From Oligoflexia bacterium (GTDB lineage Bacteria > Bdellovibrionota > UBA1018), in contig CAIOHW010000176.1 of the NCBI GenBank assembly GCA_903858195.1, positions 1 to 14,022 on the forward strand: DNA of 14,022 nucleotides, written 5' to 3'. This document shows, one piece after another, positions 5,884 through 13,435 of this stretch. The translations under genes and the position numbers were made by a program. Under the pieces are notes generated by a model. The model made no database searches, was not told where the DNA came from, and saw nothing but the letters and a program-made list of their open reading frames with translations. How positions within the stretch are numbered: position 1 is the stretch's first letter; every line of letters begins with the position of its first letter.

Positions 5884-7099
5884 AGATTCGTTGTACCCTC
5901 GCGCTCAGGGAAGTCAAAAGTTCATAGGGAATCGTTCCGGCCGCATCCGCCTGCCTCCAAATATCCACTCCCGTCCCGAGGATCTTTGCCTGGCTGCCCG
6001 TACGGACGCCCGCAGAAGCGCGCACGACGGAAAGATCCATCGAGACCGCCCCAAGCCAGGGGCAGTCGTGCGATCCGATCCTGGCGACAGCGCCCGATCC
6101 CTCCATGCCCCAGAGCCGAGGAAGCCCGTCGGCGTAGCCCATTCCGAGTATGGCAACTTTCATCGAGCGAGGTGCGACAAACCGCCCCCCGTAACCCACC
6201 TGATCTCCGCTCCTGAGCTGCTGCAGAGCTACGACCGGCGCCAATAGTTCCATCACGGGCTTGAGGCGTCGCCCAGAAGCCCGCCGCCGGATGACTGCCT
6301 CGCGTGGCTCGATGCCGTAGAGAGAAAGGCCGGGGCGTGCCCGAGTGGTGAGCCGATTCAGACCCCATTCCGAGCCCTGCCAAAGAGCTGCGCTATTGCC
6401 CAGATGAAAGTCGGTCGAATCAGCAACGATCGGCTTGAGCGCGGCGTGAAGGGCCCTGAAGGCGCCCATTTGGCGAAGACTCAGCTCGGCACGCGGATCC
6501 TCGCCCATCGCCAGATGGGAAAAGATCCCGGCCGGATGAATGCCCCGGGAAGCAAGCGCTGCCAGATCCCGGCGAACCTCCTGGAGGTGCTGCATGGAAA
6601 TGCCCAGGCGATTCATGCCGGTATTGAACTTGAGCTCAAATCGAAGAGTTTTTACCCATCCCTCACGCTTGAACTTTCGCCAATCCTCGATCGTAGAAAT
6701 GACGGGCGTGAGGTCATGTCGCAGGCAGGCCGTCCCGGAGGCTTCATTCCATGGGAGCGTCCCGGAGAACACCACCACAGGGAGCGCCCGCCCGCGGACG
6801 CCGATCGCCTCACGCACCTCGATGGCCTCGAACAGGGTCGCCACGCCGAGTCCTGCAAGGGCTGAACTCCGGCCAGCCCGGCGATGCAGCTCAAGCAGGC
6901 CAAGCGCAGCCCAGCGGGCACCGTGCCCATAGGCATCGGCTTTGACCATCGGGAGCAGGCATGCGCCCGTTGCTCCCGGCAAGAGCACGCTGCGTGCCTG
7001 CTCCAGCAGAAGCCGCCAGTTGTGGTCCAGGGCAGCCCTTGAAACCTCGGCTCGGGCTCGAAGCCCCAGGAGTTCGGATCGTTTCTCAGATCGTGGCAT
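5876..7099 (-). CDS. alr: Alanine racemase
   Basis: This PLP enzyme interconverts L- and D-alanine for peptidoglycan. The 407 residues are a little above the usual 360-390. The PLP lysine is Lys53 in VKADAYGHG. Later landmarks are ELKFNTGMNRLGI (155-167), SHLAMGED, FHLGNSAALW (231-240), RPGLSLYGIEP (255-265), the catalytic tyrosine in VGYGGRF (Tyr303), GYADGLPRLW, SMDLSVV (353-359), and the closing IPYELLTSLSARVQRIYG. The start, ATG 7099, overlaps the upstream sensor-like gene by 14 bp, and its end overlaps mlaF by 8 bp. It is therefore probably the second gene of a coupled operon. Confidence 0.95.
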   Translation of the reverse strand: MPRSEKRSELLGLRARAEVSRAALDHNWRLLLEQARSVLLPGATGACLLPMVKADAYGHGARWAALGLLELHRRAGRSSALAGLGVATLFEAIEVREAIGVRGRALPVVVFSGTLPWNEASGTACLRHDLTPVISTIEDWRKFKREGWVKTLRFELKFNTGMNRLGISMQHLQEVRRDLAALASRGIHPAGIFSHLAMGEDPRAELSLRQMGAFRALHAALKPIVADSTDFHLGNSAALWQGSEWGLNRLTTRARPGLSLYGIEPREAVIRRRASGRRLKPVMELLAPVVALQQLRSGDQVGYGGRFVAPRSMKVAILGMGYADGLPRLWGMEGSGAVARIGSHDCPWLGAVSMDLSVVRASAGVRTGSQAKILGTGVDIWRQADAAGTIPYELLTSLSARVQRIYG

Positions 7100-8501
7100 C
7101 TTGCCCTGCCAGTCGAGGCGGATGAGGCCTCAGAACTGCATCATGGTACCGTCCGGCCCGCTCCATGAGCGCCTCGAAAAACTCATGCCGTTCAAAACTC
7201 GTGACACCAGGCCGAAGGATCACGAAGACGCCGAGCAAACGGCTGCGAAGACCTTCGCGATTCGGCGACCGCAGTTCGAGCACCTCGAAATGGGAAACAC
7301 CCATGCGAGCCAGCATCAGCTTCTGGAGAGCGGGCTGCTCGCCGGTGCCACCGGGAGTGTCAACGAGAGGCACCCTGAGTGACAAGGGCACGGATCGATC
7401 CTGAAGTCCTGCCTGCTCGCGAAAAACGGCAAGCCCCGTTTCGCGGTGGTATTCGAGAAAGATCACCGGAGAATCTCCCTGCTCGGCGATGATCGCGATG
7501 AGCCTTCGAACCAGATCTGGGAGGCTTCGGGCAGCCAGGATCGAATCCAGTACGGCTGCTTCAGAGACCTTGGGTGCGTCTCGAACCCCTTCCAGCACCC
7601 GGGGAACGACGACCTCAATGCTCTGGGTTTCTGGCTGAGGCTCGTTGCTGGTCATCAAGGGCCGGTGGCGCCCTAGCCGCCTGAGCCGCCTGATCCGCCT
7701 AATCCGGAAGAAGCGAACGGCAAGCCTGAGCATCGAGCTCGAAGTCCAAAGCACTCCGAGCAGGCCAAGAACGAGCACGGCTTTGAAGGCAAGGCCCAAC
7801 CCTTCCCAGCCACCCGCACGGGGAGCCTCGGGGAGCAGATCTTCTTCGAGCAGCCAGCCTCCGAGCCTGGGGTCGCTGCTCCAGTGGGCGCGAACCTTGA
7901 GCTGGTCAAACGACAGCTGCTCGCCGGGACGACCGAGGTAGGGATTACCGGCAAATGAACTTCCGAGATATCGGCCCTCCGACTGGTGGATCACCTCTCC
8001 CTGAGAGGTGAAGATCCAGAATCGCTTTTGGGCGGTGGCTGATGTCCCGGCAAACTCCGAACCCAGCCCGGTGAGCAGCGCCACGCTTCGATCCGGCCCA
8101 GAAGCCCTTTCTAAAAGGACGCGCGGCTGCTCCCAACCCTGGCTCCTGCCCAATACCCAAATGCGAGAAGCGCCAGGCCGTGTCGGCGCGGGCAATTCGG
8201 CAGACCCCAGCCTCGCGATGGCCGCATCCAGGCCTGGGGCCTGTTTGCTCTCCAGCCTGCGGATCACCCGACTGGCCCCACTCCAGCGAATCTCCACCCA
8301 GGCACGACCGGGACCGGCAGGACACTCCAGGCCGGATGCACAACGCTCCACCAGACCCTCGAGCGATTGAATCACGCCGGCCACCCGGGCCTGCCAGCTG
8401 CCAACCGAGCCCCATGCCATGCCACAGGTCGCAAGCAGCCCGAGGCCCAGCACCCGCCAGGCGAGCGAACGTTGGAAACTGGCACCGAAAACGCGTATCA
8501 T
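7086..8501 (-). CDS. Two-TM putative sensor, Cache-like outside and GAF-like inside
   Basis: This 471-residue protein is not assignable to a named gene. It has a short basic N-terminus, TM1 at about residues 13-33, and an extracytoplasmic region of about 200 residues. TM2 lies at about 236-256, followed by a strongly basic stretch (RIRRIRRLRRLGRHR), a polar linker, and a cytoplasmic domain at about 315-458 with GAF-like strand-helix order (SPVIFLEYHRETGLAVF, then RLLGVFVILRPG and a final helix). The outer part contains FWIFTSQGEVIHQSEG, which resembles the core of Cache domains, and a close cysteine pair (Cys54, Cys60). No HAMP, kinase, cyclase, GGDEF or methyl-accepting region follows, so no output domain is visible. 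It is the first gene of the operon with alr and mlaF. The domain names come from visual pattern only. Confidence 0.7.
   Translation of the reverse strand: MIRVFGASFQRSLAWRVLGLGLLATCGMAWGSVGSWQARVAGVIQSLEGLVERCASGLECPAGPGRAWVEIRWSGASRVIRRLESKQAPGLDAAIARLGSAELPAPTRPGASRIWVLGRSQGWEQPRVLLERASGPDRSVALLTGLGSEFAGTSATAQKRFWIFTSQGEVIHQSEGRYLGSSFAGNPYLGRPGEQLSFDQLKVRAHWSSDPRLGGWLLEEDLLPEAPRAGGWEGLGLAFKAVLVLGLLGVLWTSSSMLRLAVRFFRIRRIRRLRRLGRHRPLMTSNEPQPETQSIEVVVPRVLEGVRDAPKVSEAAVLDSILAARSLPDLVRRLIAIIAEQGDSPVIFLEYHRETGLAVFREQAGLQDRSVPLSLRVPLVDTPGGTGEQPALQKLMLARMGVSHFEVLELRSPNREGLRSRLLGVFVILRPGVTSFERHEFFEALMERAGRYHDAVLRPHPPRLAGQDATI
8472..8501 (+). promoter_or_regulatory. Promoter candidate of nadB
   Basis: TTGGAA (8472-8477), an 18-base spacer and TATCAT (8496-8501, 5 of 6 to consensus) would place the transcript start near 8508, about 17 bases before the nadB ATG. 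The last three bases of the -10 box are the complement of the start codon of the divergent sensor-like gene. RNA polymerase bound here could therefore block expression of that operon, and vice versa. Confidence 0.5.
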
Positions 8502-8524
8502 GCGGCCGAAAAGACCCCCATCCC

Positions 8525-10147
8525 ATGGTACCTCAAGTTCTCATCCTCGGAACCGGAATTGCCGGACTCAGTACGGCCCTGAAGTTTGCGGACTCAAGCT
8601 CCGCCATTCAGGTGACGCTCATTGCCAAAGACCGCGCCGATGAGGGCTCCACACGCTATGCGCAGGGCGGAATTGCCTCGGTCTGGTCCAAGTCAGACAG
8701 CTTCGAAGAGCATGTTCAGGACACCTTGAATGCGGGAGCCGGACTCTGCCGCCCCGAGGTCGTGGCCGACTGCGTCCGGGAGGGACCGGAGCGGGTACGC
8801 GAGCTCATTGACTGGGGAGTGCGATTCACCCAGCAAAAGGCGCTCGATCCCACCGAAGAGTTCCATGCCCAGTACGATCTCCACCGAGAGGGCGGCCACA
8901 GCCAGCGACGGATCCTTCACGCCGATGATCTCACGGGGCTCGAGATCGAACGCGCGCTACTGGCCAGAGCGCGTTCGCACCCACGCATCCGCATTCTCGA
9001 AAACCACATCGCCATCGACCTGATCACCGAGGCCAAGCTCCTGACCCGCTGGCGGGGACCGGGTCGCTGCCTGGGTGCCTATGTCCTCGACACTGCGAGC
9101 GGACGAGTGGTTACGCTTCCTGCCAACATCACGGTGCTTGCGACCGGAGGGGCTGGAAAGGTTTACCTCTACACATCGAATCCGGATGTGGCCACCGGTG
9201 ATGGCGTGGCCATGGCCCACCGGGCGGGAGCCAGGGTGGCGAATCTGGAATTCATGCAGTTCCACCCCACTTGCCTCTACCATCCCGAAGCGCGCACCTT
9301 CCTGATTTCAGAGGCCCTGCGGGGCGAAGGCGCCGTGCTTCGAAATCTCGCAGGTGAAGCGTTCATGGAGCGCTACCACCCTCTCCGAGAGCTTGCGCCC
9401 CGTGATATCGTCGCCCGCGCCATCGACTCCGAAATGAAGCGAACCGGAGATCGCCATGCGTGGCTGGACGCCACCCGGGTCGAGGCGATCTCGGAGCGTT
9501 TTCCCAATATCTGCGAAACCCTCAGGCGTTGCGGCATCGAACCCTCCGCGCAACTGATTCCCGTGGTGCCTGCCGCCCACTACCTCTGCGGAGGCGTCGT
9601 GGTCGACCGCTCGGGACAGACCACGATCGAAGGACTCTATGCGGCAGGTGAAGTCGCAGCCACGGGGCTCCACGGAGCCAACCGCCTGGCGAGCAACTCG
9701 CTCCTTGAGGCGGTGGTGTATGCTCACCGCGTTTTTGAACACGGATTATCGGCACTTTCTGGGTCTGCAGGAGGCATCACGGCTGGCAGCACTCCCCAAC
9801 TTCCCGAGTGGGACCCGGGAAAGGCCGTTCCGATCGAGGAGAAGATCGACATCGCCGCCACCTGGCTTGAGGTAAGAAGCCTGATGTGGAACTACGTGGG
9901 CATCGTCAGGACCAACCGCAGGCTCGAACGTGCGAGACGCCGTCTCGAGATGATCCGTTCGGAGGTGACTGCCTACTACTGGAACAACCTGCTCACGCGT
10001 GACCTCATCGAGCTCCGGAACCTGATCGCAGTCGCTGAGCTCATGGTCCAATGTGCGCTGCTTCGAAGGGAAAGCCGGGGCCTCCACTACACGGTGGACT
10101 TTCCATCCACCGACGATCGACACTTCAAGCGCGATACCGTGCTCTAG
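8525..10147 (+). CDS. nadB: L-aspartate oxidase NadB
   Basis: NadB is an FAD flavoenzyme that oxidises L-aspartate to iminoaspartate, the first step of NAD synthesis from aspartate. The 540-residue length is typical. The FAD dinucleotide fold is at the N-terminus (VLILGTGIAGLSTAL, residues 5-19). Family landmarks follow: STRYAQGGIASVW (42-54), HREGGHSQRRILHADD (120-135), VLATGGAGKVY, FMQFHPTCLYHP (243-254), SEALRGEGAVLRN, ELAPRDIVARAID (289-301), VPAAHYLCGG (348-357) and LHGANRLASNSLLEAVVYAHR (starting at 382). A helical C-terminal domain ends with RGLHYTVDFP. ATG 8525 gives the canonical start directly before the first strand; an open frame back to 8180 is antisense to the sensor-like gene. 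No Shine-Dalgarno is seen. nadA and nadC are not in view. It converges with the hydrolase gene, one base apart. Confidence 0.96.
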   Translation: MVPQVLILGTGIAGLSTALKFADSSSAIQVTLIAKDRADEGSTRYAQGGIASVWSKSDSFEEHVQDTLNAGAGLCRPEVVADCVREGPERVRELIDWGVRFTQQKALDPTEEFHAQYDLHREGGHSQRRILHADDLTGLEIERALLARARSHPRIRILENHIAIDLITEAKLLTRWRGPGRCLGAYVLDTASGRVVTLPANITVLATGGAGKVYLYTSNPDVATGDGVAMAHRAGARVANLEFMQFHPTCLYHPEARTFLISEALRGEGAVLRNLAGEAFMERYHPLRELAPRDIVARAIDSEMKRTGDRHAWLDATRVEAISERFPNICETLRRCGIEPSAQLIPVVPAAHYLCGGVVVDRSGQTTIEGLYAAGEVAATGLHGANRLASNSLLEAVVYAHRVFEHGLSALSGSAGGITAGSTPQLPEWDPGKAVPIEEKIDIAATWLEVRSLMWNYVGIVRTNRRLERARRRLEMIRSEVTAYYWNNLLTRDLIELRNLIAVAELMVQCALLRRESRGLHYTVDFPSTDDRHFKRDTVL

Positions 10148-10148
10148 A

Positions 10149-11057
10149 TCACGCGTGCGTGCGGATCCACCTGCGGAGGTCCTCGAATGCACGCCCCTTC
10201 TCGACTTCGTTGAAGGACTCGTGGAAGAATCCCTCATACTTCGAGATGCGCTTGTCGTGGCTCTGCAGCCTCTCAAAGAATGCCGCGTTCGCGCCGGCAC
10301 TCACGATCCGGTCTTCCATCGGCACGATGAACTGCACGGGCACATAGATGCCCGCATCCCGGGAGGAAGCCCGGGTCATGGCGGCAAGCATCTCGGTGAA
10401 GAACCGAGCCGTGGCCTTTGAGTGCACCAGCTGGTCCGAGCGGTAGGCTGCCACCACTGCCGGGTCATGCGAGATGTTGGCCACATCCAGTCCCGTCTCC
10501 ATCTGGAGCCCACCGAGCACGCCCGAGAGGAGCCTTCCGGCAGCACGCTTGGCTGCAGGAACTGGAAAGTTGAGCTCGAGCAGCGGAGCGCTGATCGTGG
10601 CGCTCTTGAGAAAGGTCACCGACTTTTCCTGCAACATCAAAAGGGAGATGAGTCCCCCCATGCTGTGTCCGAGCAGATGAATGAAAGGAGCACGCTCCGA
10701 GGTCCTGGAAGTGAACTCTTCCTGCACTGCAAGCAAGACCTCGAAAGCGTCATCGACATACTGGTCAAAGCGATCGACATGCCCACGCACGCCCTGCGAG
10801 CGCCCGTGCCCGCGGTGGTCCATCGCGATCACGCCGTCGACCGCACCCTCCAGGAGTGCGGGGAAGTGTGAATAGCGGGCTCCGTGTTCTCCCTGCCCGT
10901 GAAGAACGAAGAGGAGTCGAGGAGCCTCAGGCATGGGTGCCTTGAGGTAGCGGGAGATGAAGATCTCGACTTTTCCGTCGGCCGAACGCCGGGTGACGGA
11001 ACTCTCCTCCCAGCCCTTGGGAAGACCGGGAAATCCCTCAGGCCTGCTGGGTGACAT
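10149..11057 (-). CDS. Alpha/beta hydrolase, monoacylglycerol lipase / lysophospholipase-like
   Basis: This 302-residue serine hydrolase is of the Hydrolase_4 type. The oxyanion region is LHGQGEHGARY (52-62) and DHRGHGRSQG (80-89). The nucleophile is Ser132 in GHSMGG, the acid is Asp249 in PMEDRIV, and the base is His279 in GFFHESFNE. The triad is therefore complete and in the usual order, with a lid-like segment at about 160-230. There is no signal peptide, so it should act in the cytoplasm or on the inner membrane face. Likely substrates are monoacylglycerols or lysophospholipids, but specificity cannot be read. Its start, ATG 11057, overlaps the GYF_2-PilZ gene by 20 bp, which suggests co-expression and possibly a shared role. 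Confidence 0.85.
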   Translation of the reverse strand: MSPSRPEGFPGLPKGWEESSVTRRSADGKVEIFISRYLKAPMPEAPRLLFVLHGQGEHGARYSHFPALLEGAVDGVIAMDHRGHGRSQGVRGHVDRFDQYVDDAFEVLLAVQEEFTSRTSERAPFIHLLGHSMGGLISLLMLQEKSVTFLKSATISAPLLELNFPVPAAKRAAGRLLSGVLGGLQMETGLDVANISHDPAVVAAYRSDQLVHSKATARFFTEMLAAMTRASSRDAGIYVPVQFIVPMEDRIVSAGANAAFFERLQSHDKRISKYEGFFHESFNEVEKGRAFEDLRRWIRTHA

Positions 11058-11856
11058 AGGCCTCGATCGCCTTCCTGCCCTCGGCAGGAAGCTTCTCGAA
11101 ACGGAAGCTGAAGCCCTTGCCGTCTTCGAGCTCGCGCACGATCACACCTTCGGCCACGAAAGACTCGATGGATTCCTCCGCGCCGGCAGGTGCAGAGATA
11201 TTGAGCTTGATGCGCGTTCCCACCGGACCCGGAATTTCGCTCGTGAGAAGCTGCATTCCGCCCACGCTCACATCCCGGCACATCCCCGAGAAGACTTTTC
11301 CTCCAACAGCCATGATGCTGCGAGCGAGGAGCGGAAACCGTGGAGCTTTTCGCCGCTCGGCAGGTTTCTCGGCCTTTGCAGGTTTCTGTCCCTCGGCAAG
11401 GACATCCGCAAACTCGGAAATGGATTTGAGCTTCTGCCAGCCCGACATCCCCTCGCTCCAGGCATGCACGTCGCCGTGGATCTTTCCGATCCTCACGAAG
11501 CGCGCGACTTCGTCTTCGCTGAATGGCCCGAACTGGGAGTCGCTGTAATAAAGAAACCACTGCACGGACTTCGGCGCAGGCGGGGGCGCCAAGCGGGAAG
11601 TATCGGCAGCAGGGGGAGTCTTCATTCCCGGACTCGAGGGAACGGCCGCCTTGAAGGCCGGGATGTCGCACAGGCGCATCCATCCCGATTGCTCCTTGCG
11701 CCACCCGAAATGCGCCCAGGTGAGTGCACCCTCATGAATCCTGCCCACGATCTCGGATGCCGAGAGCGGGCCCACCCACTTCTGTCCATCGATGGCCACG
11801 TACCAGACGGGCTGGTCATCGCCGGGGGCAAACAACAGCTTTCCAGTGTTCTCCAT
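11038..11856 (-). CDS. GYF_2-GYF_2-PilZ protein, likely c-di-GMP-responsive
   Basis: This 272-residue soluble protein has two GYF_2/DUF4339-like domains, about residues 17-68 (VWYVAIDGQKWVGPLSASEI and a GW-W ending) and 99-150 (WFLYYSDSQFGPFSEDEVAR and a GW ending). A Pro/Ala-rich linker joins them. After a Lys/Ala/Glu-rich linker, a PilZ domain occupies about 166-270. It has both c-di-GMP-binding signatures: RxxxR as Arg169-Arg173 in RRKAPR, and DxSxGG as Asp195, Ser197, Gly199-200 in DVSVGG. Binding of c-di-GMP is thus expected. The GYF_2 domains probably supply protein contacts. The downstream hydrolase overlaps it by 20 bp. The ATG at 11856 has only a weak GAG-type ribosome-binding site. 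I see no membrane segment. Confidence 0.88.
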   Translation of the reverse strand: MENTGKLLFAPGDDQPVWYVAIDGQKWVGPLSASEIVGRIHEGALTWAHFGWRKEQSGWMRLCDIPAFKAAVPSSPGMKTPPAADTSRLAPPPAPKSVQWFLYYSDSQFGPFSEDEVARFVRIGKIHGDVHAWSEGMSGWQKLKSISEFADVLAEGQKPAKAEKPAERRKAPRFPLLARSIMAVGGKVFSGMCRDVSVGGMQLLTSEIPGPVGTRIKLNISAPAGAEESIESFVAEGVIVRELEDGKGFSFRFEKLPAEGRKAIEAYVTQQA

Positions 11857-11902
11857 ATAGGCTCAAGTCTACTCGAGCCGCCCTGAAAGCTGCCGCCAAA
11901 AT

Positions 11903-11921
11903 CTGTCGAAACTTTCGACAG
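11903..11921. promoter_or_regulatory. Perfect 19-bp inverted repeat, operator-like
   Basis: CTGTCGAAA, one central C, and TTTCGACAG form a perfect 9+1+9 palindrome in the 216-bp divergent spacer between the GYF_2-PilZ gene and the VWA-like lipoprotein gene. No T-run follows on either strand, so it is not a normal terminator. On the minus strand a TAGACT hexamer (11871-11866) could be a -10 box with no good -35; the repeat centre would then lie about 50 bases upstream of transcription start, where an activator could bind. The cognate regulator is unknown. Confidence 0.5.
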
Positions 11922-12073
11922 CTGCCAGTCTCGCGGTCACAACCCTGCGAAAGAGTAGAGAAAAGTCCTGAGCGTTCATCCGTAACTCATTGAAACTAAT
12001 AGACTTTTATTGTCACCCAAGGCGCCCCACTTGGCACCTGCCTTGCTCTTCCTCACCTCGAGGGAAAACGTTT

Positions 12074-13402
12074 ATGAAACTGCTTCGAGACAAGCTTTCG
12101 CTTCTGGCACCCCTGGCAGGCCTCTCTGCGCTGGCTCTCACAGGCTGCGGCAAGCAGACTTTCGAAACCATCAGCACGCGGATCGAGACCGAGGCTCCTG
12201 GATTCATCCAGATCGCCCCCAAGGTGGACATCGTACTTGCCCAGGACAACACGGGCTCGATGATCTCGATCTACAACGACATCGGCGCCCAGATGCCGGG
12301 CTTCTTGAATGCGCTGGCAGCCTCGGGCTGGGACTATCACTTTGCCGCAATCCCCCTCACCCCGCGCAGTCTCACCCAATTCGGCGAGCGCCAGTTCTCG
12401 CAGGTGCTGGCGTCCAAGCAGGACCGCAACTGGGGAGAAGCAAGCTGGCTTGCTCCGTATCCAGGCGCACAGTTCGGCGACGTCGATGAAGGACAGGTCA
12501 ATGCGAGCTACTTCCGCAGGCCTGAGTCGTTCACCGACTATTTCACCAACCTCTATCCATCGACTTCCCTTTCAGGCTCCGAGCCCGGACTGGAGAACGT
12601 CCGCCGTCAGCTCACCCAGCACATGGGAGAGAGCAACTTTCACAGGCCGGATGCCATGCTGGTTGTGATCGTGGTCGGAAACGGAAACGACACCTCCGGC
12701 GTGAAGATCTGCCGAAGGCTCGATGGCGTGGAAGCCCCCTGCGAGCTCTCGGGAATGGGCGGTTCGGGCACCAGCGTTTCGCACTGCGGAACTCCGGGTC
12801 TTGAGCTCTCCTCCAGCTGCAGTCCCGGCTCCCTCAACTCGGGAAGCCCCTCACTCACGGCCGGCACCTATGCCTACGCACGCGAGTACTACAAGCAGCG
12901 CCTGCAGTCGCTTCGTCCAAGCCCCTCGCAGGTCAAGCTCTACGCCGCCGTCTCCACCCTGGGCGGGCAGTGCTACGGCTCGTCATCAAGCGCAGGCACG
13001 CAGTACGCAGCCCTCGCCGGCGAGATGGGCGGCACAAGCCACAACATCTGCAGCGCTGGCGCCGCCTCCGTGCTCTCGAGCATCCGCAGCTCGCTCCAGG
13101 TCACGCGCATGGCCCTTCGCACGGTCTACCTCATGCTCGACCGCGAACCCGAGTTGAGCACGATTCGCGTGATCCGCTACGTCGACGGCGATCGCAATCG
13201 CGCCGTCGAGATTCCGCAGGACGATGCCAACGGCTGGAGCTATGCAGGAATGATCACCGACCAACCCCGAGTGGTGACCGACGGCCCGAATCCAGCGACG
13301 ATGAACACGGCAACCGGCTGGGCAGTGCGCCTCAACGGATCGGCCCGCCTCTTGGGCGCCGACACCGCCGAGGTGAGGTTCCAGCGACGAACCTCGCCCT
13401 AG
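12074..13402 (+). CDS. VWA-like outer-membrane lipoprotein
   Basis: This is a predicted secreted lipoprotein of 442 residues. The type II signal peptide ends in the lipobox LTGC, so Cys25 would be lipidated; Gly-Lys follow it. A von Willebrand factor A-like fold starts at VDIVLAQDNTGSM, where Asp58, Thr60 and Ser62 would form the metal-ion site (DxTxS rather than the usual DxSxS). Later segments, RPDAMLVVIVVGNGND (191-206) and VKLYAAVSTLGG (287-298), fit further strands of that fold. Six cysteines beyond the lipidated one (213, 223, 238, 249, 300, 326) could make disulfides. The C-terminal ~90 residues look like a small beta domain. ATG 12074 has AGGGA eight bases upstream; the open frame extends to 11990, but that part does not resemble a signal peptide. 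The role is unknown; surface adhesion or protein binding is typical of VWA proteins. Confidence 0.8.
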   Translation: MKLLRDKLSLLAPLAGLSALALTGCGKQTFETISTRIETEAPGFIQIAPKVDIVLAQDNTGSMISIYNDIGAQMPGFLNALAASGWDYHFAAIPLTPRSLTQFGERQFSQVLASKQDRNWGEASWLAPYPGAQFGDVDEGQVNASYFRRPESFTDYFTNLYPSTSLSGSEPGLENVRRQLTQHMGESNFHRPDAMLVVIVVGNGNDTSGVKICRRLDGVEAPCELSGMGGSGTSVSHCGTPGLELSSSCSPGSLNSGSPSLTAGTYAYAREYYKQRLQSLRPSPSQVKLYAAVSTLGGQCYGSSSSAGTQYAALAGEMGGTSHNICSAGAASVLSSIRSSLQVTRMALRTVYLMLDREPELSTIRVIRYVDGDRNRAVEIPQDDANGWSYAGMITDQPRVVTDGPNPATMNTATGWAVRLNGSARLLGADTAEVRFQRRTSP

Positions 13403-13435
13403 TTCGAGCAGGCCGTCCTCAAGACGCCTCTCAGG

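Noticed and set aside
8180..8524. Open frame extending nadB upstream by 115 codons
   Set aside because: It is antisense to the sensor-like gene, Arg/Pro/Ser-rich and unlike NadB. The FAD-binding strand follows ATG 8525 directly.
10092..10112. Hairpin CGGTGGA/TCCACCG near the end of nadB as a terminator for the hydrolase pair
   Set aside because: There are seven perfect pairs but no T tract on either strand, and it lies inside conserved NadB coding sequence.
10829..11704. 291-codon minus-strand frame across the PilZ and hydrolase genes
   Set aside because: It is the wrong frame of two well-supported genes, rich in Arg, Gly and Ser with no motif.
11990..12073. In-frame extension of the lipoprotein from a TTG
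   Set aside because: It would bury the signal peptide behind 28 residues, and ATG 12074 has a good AGGGA ribosome-binding site.
13403..13435. GCCT/AGGC mini-hairpin as a scoB terminator
   Set aside because: A four-base stem without a T tract is too weak to call.
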